From positions 1 to 24,767 of the forward strand of contig DATBTC010000051.1 of NCBI GenBank assembly GCA_036559465.1: a DNA stretch of 24,767 nt, read 5' to 3'. Numbering within the stretch: position 1 is the first letter of the stretch; every line of letters starts with the position of its first letter. The translations under genes were made by a program, and so were the position numbers. This stretch comes from JAHFPN01 sp036559465 (GTDB taxonomy: Bacteria; Pseudomonadota; Alphaproteobacteria; Rhizobiales; Xanthobacteraceae). Positions 1 through 7,913 of this stretch are shown here, piece by piece. The notes under the pieces were generated by a model. That model was not told the origin of the DNA and ran no database searches. It saw nothing but the letters and a program-made list of their open reading frames with translations.

Positions 1-737
1 ATCGTCGTGCGGCAGCGGATCATCGTCGGGCGGCCGTCGGACTTCCGCGCCTCGGCGAGCGCCACCGCGACCGCGGCCGCGTCGTGGCCATCGACCTCGA
101 GCACGCGCCAGCCGGCGGCGGCGAAGCGCAACGTCGCATCCTCCGAGATCGCGAGGCTGGTCGGCCCGTCGATCGAGATCTTGTTGTCGTCGAACAGCAC
201 AATGAGCTTCGAGAGCTTCAGGTGCCCGGCGAACGCGATCGCCTCCTGGCTGATGCCTTCCATGAGGTCGCCGTCGGAGGCCAGCACATAGGTGTAGTGA
301 TCGACAATCCCGTCGCCGAACTTCGCCGCCATGATGCGCTCGGCGAGCGCCATGCCGACCGCGTTGGCAATACCCTGGCCGAGCGGGCCGGTCGTGGTCT
401 CGATGCCGGCCGCGTGGCCGAATTCCGGGTGGCCCGCGGTCTTCGAGCCGATCTGGCGGAACCGCTTGAGCTCCTCGAGGGTCATGTCGGCATAGCCGAG
501 CAGGTGCAGCACGGCATAGAGCAGCATCGAGCCGTGCCCGGCCGAGAGCACGAAGCGGTCGCGGTCGGGCCAGGCGGGGTCCGCCGGGTCGAACTTCAAG
601 AATCTTGTGAATAGGACCGTGGCGATGTCGGCCGCCCCCATGGGCAGGCCGGGATGGCCGGATTTGGCCGCCTCGACCGCGTCCATGGCGAGCGCGCGGA
701 TGGCGTTGGCCATGCGGTCGTGGGTTTGGCGGCCCAT
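1..737 (-). CDS. tkt: Transketolase, N-terminal part (runs off left edge)
   Basis: This encodes the first ~245 residues of transketolase, the thiamine-diphosphate enzyme that moves two-carbon units between sugar phosphates in the pentose phosphate and Calvin cycles. Translating the reverse strand from the ATG at 735-737 gives an uninterrupted reading frame to the window edge. Visible family features are the N-terminal SGHPGLPMGAADIA block, the GHGSMLLYA block, TTGPLGQGIANAVGMA, and the ThDP/Mg-binding SDGDLMEG...FDDNKISIDG region (about residues 155-190). The pyrimidine-binding and C-terminal domains lie outside the window. It is transcribed away from the DUF4164/zapA genes, across a 143-bp divergent promoter region. 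The start is supported because the family normally begins a few residues before the conserved ANAIR(A)LAMDAV segment. The family assignment is firm; the exact paralogue is not decided. Confidence 0.95.
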   Translation of the reverse strand, partial: MGRQTHDRMANAIRALAMDAVEAAKSGHPGLPMGAADIATVLFTRFLKFDPADPAWPDRDRFVLSAGHGSMLLYAVLHLLGYADMTLEELKRFRQIGSKTAGHPEFGHAAGIETTTGPLGQGIANAVGMALAERIMAAKFGDGIVDHYTYVLASDGDLMEGISQEAIAFAGHLKLSKLIVLFDDNKISIDGPTSLAISEDATLRFAAAGWRVLEVDGHDAAAVAVALAEARKSDGRPTMIRCRTT

Positions 738-812
738 GTTTCGGTCTCTGTCGGCCCGGGATCGACGACTGTCAGGGTTGCGCGGGGCCGCGCCGTCGTT
801 GGGGGCGCGGAC

Positions 813-839
813 AATTAACACCTGTGGCTTTCGAGTCAA
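813..839 (-). promoter_or_regulatory. Candidate sigma70-type promoter for tkt
   Basis: Read on the minus strand, TTGACT (834-839) is followed after 15 bp by TTAATT (813-818), or after 16 bp by TAATTG (812-817). It lies about 75 bp upstream of the transketolase start. The spacing is slightly short, so this is a pattern match only. Confidence 0.35.
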
Positions 840-854
840 CGTCACAAGTCAACG
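834..854. repeat. Tandem AGTCAACG direct repeat in the divergent promoter region
   Basis: The octamer AGTCAACG occurs at 834-841 and again at 847-854, a 13-bp period. On the minus strand both copies read CGTTGACT, so one supplies the candidate -35 box of tkt and the other sits just upstream of it. It could be a duplicated -35 element or a small operator between tkt and the DUF4164 gene. No regulator is identified. Confidence 0.4.
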
Positions 855-880
855 CCAACAGGCGTACAATCCAGCCCACG

Positions 881-1222
881 ATGATTCGCACCGCTCTTGC
901 GAGCCACCCCGACCCGGCTGAGGAGCCGGCGCCGCGGCGTGACCAGGACGCGCCGGCGCTGGAGCAGGCGAGCAGTCGATTGCACGCGGCGCTCGACGCG
1001 CTGGAGGCCGCGGTCAACCGGCGGCTCGACGACGAGCAACGCCGCGACGGTCTTGAGGAGCAACTCCAGGCCTATGGCAGCGATCGCTCCAAGCTCGCTT
1101 TAGAGCTCGATCGTCTGCGTGCCCGCTCGGCCGATCTCGAAGCCGCCAATCGCGAGGTCTCCCGCCGGCTCGATCATGCAATGGGCACCATCCGCGCCGC
1201 GCTCGAGCTGCGCGAGCACTGA
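881..1222 (+). CDS. Small coiled-coil protein, DUF4164-like
   Basis: The product is a 113-residue acidic/basic alpha-helical protein without a signal peptide or membrane segment. From about residue 22 to the end it shows heptad-like spacing (ALEQASSRLHAALDALEAAV..., LAALELDRLRARSADLEAAN-type stretches), typical of a coiled coil. A protein of this kind (DUF4164) commonly precedes zapA in Hyphomicrobiales, so a role near cell division is plausible but only by position. I chose ATG 881 over an upstream in-frame GTG at 824, because the earlier start would add 19 residues of promoter-like sequence. A TACAAT box at 865-870 lies only 10 bp before the ATG, so the transcript may have almost no leader. 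It ends 18 bp before the zapA start. Confidence 0.75.
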   Translation: MIRTALASHPDPAEEPAPRRDQDAPALEQASSRLHAALDALEAAVNRRLDDEQRRDGLEEQLQAYGSDRSKLALELDRLRARSADLEAANREVSRRLDHAMGTIRAALELREH

Positions 1223-1240
1223 GTGAGCGGGGAGTCGCCG

Positions 1241-1624
1241 ATGGCGCAAGTCAGCATCACCATCAACGGACGCGTCTACCGGATGGCTTGCGACGACGGC
1301 CAGGAGGAACACTTGGTCCGCCTCGCTCGCGACGTCGACGCGCGCATCGGCCAGTTGCGCAGCGCCTTCGGCGAGATCGGCGATACGCGGCTCGCCGTCA
1401 TGGCCGCGATCATGGTGGCCGATGAGCTTTCCGAGATGCGCCGCCGCGTGCGCGCGGTCGAGCACGATATCGAAGGCCTGCGCGACAGCCGCGTCTCCGA
1501 GGTCTCGCGCATCGAAGCCAGCGAGCGCGCTTTCGCCGACGCGATCGACGGCGCCGCCTCGCGCATCGAGCGCATCGCACACCGCCTTAACGATGGCATC
1601 GGAAACGGCGCCGCCCTGGGCTGA
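1241..1624 (+). CDS. zapA: Cell division protein ZapA
   Basis: ZapA is a cytoplasmic FtsZ-binding protein that bundles FtsZ filaments and stabilises the Z ring. The 127-residue product starts with the family signature MAQVSITINGRVYRMACDDG, followed by the EEHLVRLARDVDARI helix (about 21-37) and a long C-terminal coiled-coil helix for dimerisation. ATG 1241 fits this start and is preceded by a purine-rich GAGCGGGGAG Shine-Dalgarno stretch; an in-frame GTG at 1223 would add six non-conserved residues. The C-terminus is somewhat longer than in E. coli (109 residues), which is common in this class. It is probably co-transcribed with the coiled-coil gene before it and possibly with the folate gene after it (98-bp gap). 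Confidence 0.92.
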   Translation: MAQVSITINGRVYRMACDDGQEEHLVRLARDVDARIGQLRSAFGEIGDTRLAVMAAIMVADELSEMRRRVRAVEHDIEGLRDSRVSEVSRIEASERAFADAIDGAASRIERIAHRLNDGIGNGAALG

Positions 1625-1722
1625 CGCGGGGTTGGCGGCGGGGCGCCTCTCGGCCTAGAGTGGCCGCGCGGGGCGGTTTTCGTTGCTCCGCTCACGCCCT
1701 TCAGGAATTCCCAGCGTCGTTG

Positions 1723-2319
1723 ATGCTCGCGCAGACGGACGACATCGTCGAAAAGAAGCGCGCCCTGCGCGCGGCCGCGCTTTCGAAGCGCGATGCGTTG
1801 GCGCCCGATTTTCGCGCGAGCGCGGCCAGAACCGTCTCCGAGCGCGGGCTTCCGTTCAATATTTACAAAAACACGGTCTTCTCGGCCTACGAGCCGATGC
1901 GATCGGAGTTTGATCCGCGCCCGCTGCTCGAAAAGATTGCAGCGGCCGGCGGCCGGATCGTGCTGCCCGCCATCGTCGAGGGGCGCATCGTGTTTCGGCT
2001 TCATGAACCCGGCACCAAGCTCATCGCCGGCGCGTTCGGAACCTCGGAGCCGCCGGCCGACGCGCGGGAGCTGAAACCCGATATTCTCCTGGTGCCGTTG
2101 CTCGCCTTCGACGCCAAGGGCAACCGCCTCGGCTACGGCAAGGGTTATTACGATGCCGCGATTAGGGGCATGCGCGCTGAGCGGCGCGTCGGCGCCGTCG
2201 GCCTCGCATTCGAGGGGCAGCACGTCGACGAAGTTCCGGTGACCGAGCGAGACCAGCGCCTCGACCTGATCCTCACCGAGCAGCGCGAATATTGGGCCCC
2301 GCGCGAGAAGGGCCGCTGA
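1723..2319 (+). CDS. 5-formyltetrahydrofolate cyclo-ligase
   Basis: This enzyme (MTHFS, ygfA/fau family) converts 5-formyl-THF to 5,10-methenyl-THF with ATP, recycling a folate storage form in the cytoplasm. The 198-residue product has the N-terminal basic helix KKRALRAAALSKRDAL (about 11-26) that helps bind ATP, and the C-terminal signature LLVPLLAFDAKGNRLGYGKG followed by YYD (about 122-144). This matches the usual length of the family. I chose ATG 1723; a longer in-frame start at 1660 would include non-conserved sequence. The zapA to 5-FCL neighbourhood is the classic one in proteobacteria. Its TGA overlaps the ATG of the following phosphoesterase gene (TGATG), so the two are likely translationally coupled. 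Confidence 0.93.
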   Translation: MLAQTDDIVEKKRALRAAALSKRDALAPDFRASAARTVSERGLPFNIYKNTVFSAYEPMRSEFDPRPLLEKIAAAGGRIVLPAIVEGRIVFRLHEPGTKLIAGAFGTSEPPADARELKPDILLVPLLAFDAKGNRLGYGKGYYDAAIRGMRAERRVGAVGLAFEGQHVDEVPVTERDQRLDLILTEQREYWAPREKGR

Positions 2320-3140
2320 TGCGCCTCCTTTTCCTCGGCGACATCGTCGGCCGCTCGGGCCGCGACGCGGTGGCGGCAAAGCTGCCGCGCCTGATCCGCG
2401 ACTGGAAGCTCGATTTCGTCGCTATCAACGGCGAGAACGCCGCCGGCGGCTTCGGCATCACCGAAGCGATCTATCAGGAGATCGTGGACGCCGGCGCCGA
2501 CGCCATCACGCTCGGCAATCACGCTTGGGACCAGCGCGAGGCGCTGGTTTTCATCGAGCGCGCGCCGAAACTGATCCGGCCGCTCAATTTTCCCGCCGGC
2601 ACGCCCGGCCGCGGCGCGGCGATCTTGCCTGCCAAGAACGGCGCGCGCGTGCTGATCGTCAATTTGATGGGTCGTATTTTCATGGACGCGATGGACGATC
2701 CGTTCGCCTCGGTCGATCGCGAGCTTGCCGCCAATCCGCTCAAGGGCACCTGCGACGCGATCGTCGTCGATATGCACGCCGAGGCCACCAGCGAGAAACA
2801 GTCCATGGCCTATTTCCTCGACGGCCGCGTGAGCCTCGTCGTCGGCACACACACCCATGTGCCGACCGCCGACGAGCGCGTGCTCGCCGGCGGTACTGCG
2901 TACGCGACCGACATCGGCATGTGCGGCAATTACGACTCGGTGATCGGCATGGACAAGGCCGAGCCGATGCGCCGCTTCCTGACCAAGATTTCGTCCGCGC
3001 GCTTCGAAGCGGCCAGCGGCCCGGCCACGCTCTCGGGCATCGCGGTAGAGATCGACGACGCCACCGGCCTCGCGCAGAAAATAGCGCCCGTGCGCCTCGG
3101 CGGCATCCTGTCCGAGGCTGAGCCGCCGTTCTGGAGTTGA
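2319..3140 (+). CDS. YmdB-family metallophosphoesterase (TIGR00282-like)
   Basis: The 273-residue cytoplasmic protein belongs to the calcineurin-like metallophosphoesterase family that includes Bacillus YmdB, a cyclic-nucleotide phosphodiesterase. The metal-ligand pattern is intact: D8 (FLGDIVGRSGR), E39-N40 (INGENAAGG), N67-H68 (LGNHAWDQ), H153 (VDMHAEATSEK), and H178/H180 (VGTHTHVPTAD). Length and motif order match the family. The start overlaps the stop of the cyclo-ligase gene; an in-frame alternative at 2292 would lie inside that gene. The biological substrate in alphaproteobacteria is not known to me. The family assignment is firm; activity on cAMP is inference from the Bacillus member. 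Confidence 0.92.
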   Translation: MRLLFLGDIVGRSGRDAVAAKLPRLIRDWKLDFVAINGENAAGGFGITEAIYQEIVDAGADAITLGNHAWDQREALVFIERAPKLIRPLNFPAGTPGRGAAILPAKNGARVLIVNLMGRIFMDAMDDPFASVDRELAANPLKGTCDAIVVDMHAEATSEKQSMAYFLDGRVSLVVGTHTHVPTADERVLAGGTAYATDIGMCGNYDSVIGMDKAEPMRRFLTKISSARFEAASGPATLSGIAVEIDDATGLAQKIAPVRLGGILSEAEPPFWS

Positions 3141-3142
3141 CT

Positions 3143-3997
3143 ATGCAGCCGCGTGCCGAGTTCGTGCTCTACAACATCGAAGAGAAGCTCACGCTGAACG
3201 CGCTCCTGTTCATGCCTGAGAAGCCTACGAAGAGTGCCGTGGTCTATGTGCCGGGCATGACCGGCGGCTTCGTCGGCCCCAACGACTACAATCCGATGGC
3301 GGCGCGGCTGAACGAGATCGGCTACGCGCTCATGGTGCCGAACATGCGCACCGCGGGCCTGCATGGGATGCTCTATGCGAACTTTGCGGACTATGTGAAG
3401 GACATCGCCGCGGCCATGGCGGTCGCGAAAGGCCGCGGGCTCGATCGCATCGCGCTGTTCGGCACCAGCCTGGGCGGGCCGCGCATCATCAATTATTGGC
3501 GGAAAACCCGCGACCCGATGGTGAAGGGCCTGGGCTTCGTCGCCTCGATCAAGTCGCCGTATTTGGAGGCGCAGATCCGCTTCGACGCGAAGAAGAAAGC
3601 CGACTTCGACGCGCATCTAGCCAAGTGCCGCGAACTGATCAAGGCCGGGCGCGGGAGCGAGATCCTCTTCTATGACGATTGGTTTCCCGGTTTCCGGCTG
3701 ACGCTTGCGGCTTCGGTTTATGTGGAAATTTTCGGCACGCTCAAAGAGTCCGACGCCAGCACCGTCAAGTTCGGCGCCGAGGTCACGGTGCCGGCCGTGG
3801 TCGTACACGGCACTAAGGACGAGCTTGCCCTGCCTCCGAACGGCGAGGCGATCTATGAGAGCCTGAGCAATGCCCCGTGCCGCGACCTCATCTGGGTCGA
3901 AGGCGGCGGCCACTTCCTCACCGCCGGCCCGATCGCCGAGAGCTACGCCAAGGCTATCGCCGGCTGGGTCGAGAAGAAGCTTCCGGCCGTTCGTTAG
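3143..3997 (+). CDS. Alpha/beta-hydrolase
   Basis: The 284-residue cytoplasmic protein has an alpha/beta-hydrolase fold. Visible elements are strand-turn VVYVPGMTGGF near residues 33-43 (oxyanion region), the nucleophile elbow GTSLGG with S109, the acid loop VVHGTKDELALP with D226, and the histidine in VEGGGHFLTAGP (H257). No signal peptide or membrane segment is seen. ATG 3143 lies two bases after the phosphoesterase stop, so it is probably in the same operon; an in-frame TTG at 3137 would overlap that stop. The substrate cannot be deduced. The family includes esterases, C-C hydrolases and non-enzymatic members, but the intact triad favours an active hydrolase. Confidence 0.85.
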   Translation: MQPRAEFVLYNIEEKLTLNALLFMPEKPTKSAVVYVPGMTGGFVGPNDYNPMAARLNEIGYALMVPNMRTAGLHGMLYANFADYVKDIAAAMAVAKGRGLDRIALFGTSLGGPRIINYWRKTRDPMVKGLGFVASIKSPYLEAQIRFDAKKKADFDAHLAKCRELIKAGRGSEILFYDDWFPGFRLTLAASVYVEIFGTLKESDASTVKFGAEVTVPAVVVHGTKDELALPPNGEAIYESLSNAPCRDLIWVEGGGHFLTAGPIAESYAKAIAGWVEKKLPAVR

Positions 3998-4010
3998 CCG
4001 GCGCTCTTTC

Positions 4011-4050
4011 TGGATTTTCGCGCGTCCCCGACCTATAAGTCCGCGCGTCC
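4011..4050 (+). promoter_or_regulatory. Weak candidate promoter before yebC, flanked by a 9-bp direct repeat
   Basis: A TATAAG box at 4034-4039 has a poor -35 match (TGGATT, 4011-4016) at 17 bp. The sequence CGCGCGTCC occurs on both sides of the box, at 4019-4027 and 4042-4050. The 66-bp gap after the hydrolase gene has to hold any promoter for yebC. The -35 match is only three of six bases. Confidence 0.25.
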
Positions 4051-4063
4051 GTGTGGAGCCCCT

Positions 4064-4810
4064 ATGGCCGGTCATTCCCAATTCAAGAACATCATGCACA
4101 AGAAGGGCCGCGCCGACACGGCCCGCGCCAAGTTGTTCGGCAAGCTCACTCGCGAAATCACCGTCGCGGCCAAGCTCGGCCTGCCCGATCCGGCCATGAA
4201 TCCGCGGCTGCGCGCGGCGGTGCTGGCGGCGCGCGCAGAGAACATGCCCAAAGACAATATCGAGCGCGCGATCAAGAAATCCCAAGGCGGCGAGGGCGAG
4301 AACTACGAGGAAATCCGCTACGAGGGCTATGGCCCCGGCGGCGTCGCTGTCATCGTCGAGGCGTTGACCGACAACAAGAACCGAACCGCCTCGGAGGTGC
4401 GCTCGTTCTTCTCCAAGCACGGCGGCAATCTCGCCGAGACCGGCGCCGTCTCCTTCATGTTCAGCCGCGTCGGCGTCGTGCAGTACGACGCCGGCAAGGT
4501 GAGCGCGGACGCTATGCTCGAGGCCGCGATCGAGGCCGGAGCCGACGACGTGTCCTCCACGCCCGCCGGCCACGAGGTGATTGCGTCGCCCGAGAATCTC
4601 CAGGCCGTCGCGCGTGCGCTAGAAGCCAAGTTCGGCGAGCCCCGCAAAGCTGCGCTCGCCTGGCGGCCGCAGAACGCCGTAGCGGTGGACGACGAGGCGG
4701 GCGAGAAGCTGCTCAAGCTGATCGAGGCGCTCGAGGACAACGACGACGTGCAAACCGTCTACGCCAATTTTGAAATTTCCGACGCTCTGGTGCAGCGCAT
4801 GAGCGCCTGA
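4064..4810 (+). CDS. yebC: YebC/PmpR-family protein
   Basis: The 248-residue cytoplasmic protein belongs to the YebC/TACO1 family, known from proteobacteria as a DNA-binding regulator and, in more recent work on the family, as a translation factor helping ribosomes through polyproline stretches. The N-terminus MAGHSQFKNIMHKKGRADTA and the PKDNIERAIKK segment (about residues 64-75) are signatures, and the length equals the family norm (about 240-250). The yebC-ruvCAB linkage is widespread. The nearby tolA encodes a run of eight prolines, which could be a target of the translation role (inference only). It ends 4 bp before the EamA permease gene. Confidence 0.95.
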   Translation: MAGHSQFKNIMHKKGRADTARAKLFGKLTREITVAAKLGLPDPAMNPRLRAAVLAARAENMPKDNIERAIKKSQGGEGENYEEIRYEGYGPGGVAVIVEALTDNKNRTASEVRSFFSKHGGNLAETGAVSFMFSRVGVVQYDAGKVSADAMLEAAIEAGADDVSSTPAGHEVIASPENLQAVARALEAKFGEPRKAALAWRPQNAVAVDDEAGEKLLKLIEALEDNDDVQTVYANFEISDALVQRMSA

Positions 4811-4814
4811 CCCC

Positions 4815-5711
4815 TTGTCGCGTCGCGACACGCTCATCGGCAGCGCTGCCGCCATCTTCGCGGTCACCATCTGGGCCGCCTGGATCGTTGGCACCCGCCA
4901 TGCGGTGACCGGCACGCTTCCACCGGAAGCGCTCGGGTTGCTGCGCATGATCGTGCCCGCGCTCCTATTCATGCCGGTGTGGCTGCGCGTCGGAGTCGCA
5001 CCGCGCGGCATCCGGGGTCTCGTGGCGCTTTGTGTGCTTGGCGCCGGCGCGCCCTTCTTCATCATCGTCGCGACCGGCATGAAGTTCGCGCCCGCCGCCG
5101 ACGTCGGTCCGCTCTTGCCCGGCACCATGCCGCTGTTCGCGGCCTTGCTCGCGGTGCTCGTCGATCGCGAACGCATCGGACCTGCGCGGCTGATCGGCTA
5201 CGCGCTCATCGTCGCCGGCATCGTCGCCATCGCCGGCCGCGGCATGTTCGATTTTTCGAGCGGCGCCTGGCGCGGGCATGGGCTCGTGCTGGTCGGCGCT
5301 TTTCTATGGGCGATCTACACGATTGCGTTCCGCCGCAGCCGCCTCGGCGCCTTCGAAGCCGCGGCGCTGATCGGCTTCTGGTCCACGCTTCTGCTGCTGC
5401 CGTTCGGTACGCTGCCGCTCGTCGAGGCCTGGAGCGCGGGCCACGGCTGGGAGATCGCGGCCCAGGCGGTAATCCAGGGCGTCTTCTCCGGCATCCTCGG
5501 CCTCGTCGGCTACGGCATCGCGGTCGCCCGGCTCGGGGCTTCGAAGGCCGCGGCTTTCGCCGCGCTGGCGCCGGGCATGGCCGCGTTGATCGCGATCCCG
5601 GTGCTCGGCGAAGTGCCCGATATGGCCGCGATCATCGGCATTGCCGCGACCAGCATCGGCGTGGCGCTGGCCAGCGGAGCCATCGCAATGCGACGGTCCA
5701 CAGCCGCCTGA
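4815..5711 (+). CDS. EamA/DMT-superfamily permease
   Basis: The 298-residue hydrophobic protein has two EamA repeats and about ten membrane helices, the layout of drug/metabolite transporters that export amino acids, metabolites or other small molecules. The first repeat starts at about residue 9 (AAAIFAVTIWAAWIVGTRHAVTG); the second starts near 155 (GLVLVGAFLWAIYTIAFRR). The paired PGTMPLFAALLAVLVDRERIG and APGMAALIAIPVLGEVP segments are typical ends of the EamA repeats. Translation appears to start at a TTG four bases after yebC, with no clear Shine-Dalgarno sequence, so it probably depends on read-through from yebC. The substrate is unknown. Its position between yebC and ruvC is not the usual direct linkage. 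Confidence 0.85.
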   Translation: MSRRDTLIGSAAAIFAVTIWAAWIVGTRHAVTGTLPPEALGLLRMIVPALLFMPVWLRVGVAPRGIRGLVALCVLGAGAPFFIIVATGMKFAPAADVGPLLPGTMPLFAALLAVLVDRERIGPARLIGYALIVAGIVAIAGRGMFDFSSGAWRGHGLVLVGAFLWAIYTIAFRRSRLGAFEAAALIGFWSTLLLLPFGTLPLVEAWSAGHGWEIAAQAVIQGVFSGILGLVGYGIAVARLGASKAAAFAALAPGMAALIAIPVLGEVPDMAAIIGIAATSIGVALASGAIAMRRSTAA

Positions 5712-5746
5712 CGGCCGGGGCCCTTCCGGGCTAGTTTGGAGGGGCC

Positions 5747-6265
5747 ATGGCCGCACGCCCGATTCGAATCCTGGGCATCGATCCCGGCCTCCGCCGCACC
5801 GGCTGGGGCGTGGTCGAGATTGCCGGTAATGCGCTGACCTACATCGCCTGCGGATCGGTCGTGCCCGACCCCGACGAGGAAATGGCGGCTCGCCTCGCCG
5901 AGCTGCACGAAGGGTTGACCGCCGTGCTCGCGCGCTATCGGCCGGAGGAGGCTGCGGTCGAGGAGACCTTCGTTAATGCCGATCCGCGCGCGGCGCTGAA
6001 GCTCGGCCAGGCACGCGGCGTCGCGCTCTTGGTGCCGGCACAAGCCGGTTTGCCGGTCGCCGAATACGCGCCCAATCTCGTGAAGAAATCAATCGTCGGC
6101 GCTGGCCGCGGCGAGAAGGGTCAAGTGCGGATGATGGTGAAGGTGCTTTTGCCGAAAGCGAACCCGGAAACCGAAGATGCGGCCGACGCGCTCGCGGTCG
6201 CCATCACTCACGCACATCACCGCGCGGCGCCGATTCTCAGGCTCGCGGCCGGAGGCGGGCGATGA
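5747..6265 (+). CDS. ruvC: Crossover junction endodeoxyribonuclease RuvC
   Basis: RuvC is the dimeric Holliday-junction resolvase that nicks symmetrically after RuvAB branch migration. All four acidic catalytic residues are present: D12 (RILGIDPGLRRTGWG), E72 (AAVEETFVN), and D144 and D147 (TEDAADALAVAITH). The RAALKLGQARG segment is also typical. The 172-residue length is normal. A good Shine-Dalgarno (GGAGG, about 5736-5740) precedes ATG 5747. The stop overlaps the ruvA start as ATGA, so ruvC, ruvA and ruvB are translationally coupled. No SOS (LexA) box was recognised in the 35-bp gap before it. Confidence 0.97.
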   Translation: MAARPIRILGIDPGLRRTGWGVVEIAGNALTYIACGSVVPDPDEEMAARLAELHEGLTAVLARYRPEEAAVEETFVNADPRAALKLGQARGVALLVPAQAGLPVAEYAPNLVKKSIVGAGRGEKGQVRMMVKVLLPKANPETEDAADALAVAITHAHHRAAPILRLAAGGGR

Positions 6266-6879
6266 TCGGTAAACTGCGCGGCGTGATCGACAGCTATGGC
6301 GAGGGCCATTTGCTGCTCGACGTGCATGGCGTCGGCTATCTCGTGCATTGCTCCGCGCGCACGCTGCAGGCGTTGCCGCCCGTCGGCGAGGCGACGACGC
6401 TTTCGATCGAGACTCATGTGCGCGAGGACCAGATCAAGCTGTTCGGCTTCGCCAGCGATCTCGAGCGCGAATGGTTCAAGATCCTGCTCGAAGTGCAGGG
6501 CGTCGGCACCAAAGTGGCGCTCGGCGTGCTCTCGACGCTGAAGGTCGCGGAACTCGCCAACGCCATCGCGCTCGGCGACCGCGCGCAGATCACCCGCACG
6601 CCCGGCGTCGGGCCCAAGCTCGCGCAGCGGATCGTAACCGAGTTGAAGGACAAGGCGCCGGCCTTCGCCAGCGTCGATCCGGCGGTCATCCGTCTGCAGG
6701 GCGATCTCGCCGAGCGCCGCGCGCCGCAACCGGTATCAGACGCGGTGTCGGCATTGATCAATCTCGGCTATGGCGAGATTCAAGCCAGCGCCGCCGTCTC
6801 TACCGCGATACGCTCCGCTGGTGACAAGGCCACTGCCGAAGCCCTGATCCGCGCGAGCCTCAAGGAGTTGGCGCGATGA
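6262..6879 (+). CDS. ruvA: Holliday junction branch migration protein RuvA
   Basis: RuvA forms the tetrameric scaffold that holds a Holliday junction open and loads the RuvB motor. The 205-residue product begins with the OB-fold signature MIGKLRGVIDSY. It carries two helix-hairpin-helix motifs, VQGVGTKVA (about 78-86) and TPGVGPKLAQRIV (about 113-125), and ends with the small RuvB-contacting domain (about 158-205, SDAVSALINLGY...). The length is typical. Start and stop overlap ruvC and ruvB by ATGA. Confidence 0.97.
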   Translation: MIGKLRGVIDSYGEGHLLLDVHGVGYLVHCSARTLQALPPVGEATTLSIETHVREDQIKLFGFASDLEREWFKILLEVQGVGTKVALGVLSTLKVAELANAIALGDRAQITRTPGVGPKLAQRIVTELKDKAPAFASVDPAVIRLQGDLAERRAPQPVSDAVSALINLGYGEIQASAAVSTAIRSAGDKATAEALIRASLKELAR

Positions 6880-7913
6880 GTCGCCGCCTAGTCACACCGG
6901 AAGTCCGCGACGACGACGTCGCCGAGCCGAGCCTGCGCCCGCAGCGGTTCTCCGAGTTCATCGGCCAGGAAAAGGCCTGCGCCAATCTTTCCGTCTTCAT
7001 CGAGGCGGCGAAGAAGCGGAAAGAAGCGCTAGACCATGTGCTGCTCGTCGGCCCGCCCGGGCTTGGCAAGACTACGCTGGCGCAGATCGTGGCGCGCGAG
7101 CTCGGCGTCAATTTCCGCTCCACCGCCGGACCGGTGATCGCCAAAGCCGGCGATCTGGCGGCGCTGCTCACGAACCTCGAAGACCGCGATGTTCTGTTCA
7201 TCGACGAAATCCACCGGCTCAATCCCGCGATCGAGGAAATCCTCTATCCGGCCATGGAGGACTACAAGCTCGATCTCATCATCGGCGAGGGCCCGGCCGC
7301 GCGCTCGGTGAAGATCGATCTGGCGCGCTTCACGCTGATCGGCGCCACCACACGCTCGGGTCTGCTCACGACGCCGCTGCGCGACCGTTTCGGCATTCCG
7401 ATCCGGCTTGGTTTCTATGCGGTGGAGGAACTGGAAACCATCGTCACGCGCGGCGCGCGCGTGCTCGGCATCGGCATCGGCGCCGACGGCGCCCACGAGA
7501 TCGCGCGGCGCGCCCGCGGCACGCCGCGCATCGCTGGACGCCTGTTAAAGCGCGTGCGCGATTTCGCAGCCGTGGAGAACGCCAGCACCATCGACCGCAA
7601 GGCCGCCGACCGCGCGCTCATTGAACTCGAAGTCGACGCCGCCGGGCTCGACGCCATGGACCGGCGCTATCTCTCCGCGATTGCGCTCCACTATGCCGGC
7701 GGGCCGGTGGGCGTCGATACGCTGGCCGCCGCGCTATCGGAGCCGCGTGACGCCATCGAAGAGATCATCGAACCGTTTCTGGTTCAGCAGGGTCTGCTTC
7801 AGCGCACGCCGCGCGGCCGCATGCTGACCGCGCACGCCTTCAAGCATCTCGGCATCAAGGAGCCGCCGCGCGATCCCTCGCAAATGCCCCTCTTCGATCA
7901 GGAAGAAGGATGA
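6876..7913 (+). CDS. ruvB: Holliday junction branch migration ATPase RuvB
   Basis: RuvB is the hexameric AAA+ motor that drives branch migration. The 345-residue sequence has Walker A GPPGLGKTT (59-67), Walker B FIDEIH (108-113), sensor I GATTR (156-160), the LRDRFG arginine-finger region (169-173), and the C-terminal winged-helix with TPRGRMLT. All residues needed for ATP hydrolysis are intact and the length is standard. It starts within the ruvA stop and its own stop overlaps the start of ybgC (ATGA), which extends the coupled run into the Tol-Pal region. Confidence 0.98.
   Translation: MSRRLVTPEVRDDDVAEPSLRPQRFSEFIGQEKACANLSVFIEAAKKRKEALDHVLLVGPPGLGKTTLAQIVARELGVNFRSTAGPVIAKAGDLAALLTNLEDRDVLFIDEIHRLNPAIEEILYPAMEDYKLDLIIGEGPAARSVKIDLARFTLIGATTRSGLLTTPLRDRFGIPIRLGFYAVEELETIVTRGARVLGIGIGADGAHEIARRARGTPRIAGRLLKRVRDFAAVENASTIDRKAADRALIELEVDAAGLDAMDRRYLSAIALHYAGGPVGVDTLAAALSEPRDAIEEIIEPFLVQQGLLQRTPRGRMLTAHAFKHLGIKEPPRDPSQMPLFDQEEG

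Noticed and set aside
1625..1722. 6S RNA gene (ssrS), often found between zapA and 5-formyl-THF cyclo-ligase
   Set aside because: The gap is only 98 bp, shorter than a usual 6S RNA, and I could not see the long closing stem with a central bubble. A covariance-model search would decide.
3983..4001. Terminator after the alpha/beta-hydrolase gene
   Set aside because: The stem CCGGC/GCCGG has only 5 bp with a 9-nt loop spanning the stop codon, and no T-tract follows.
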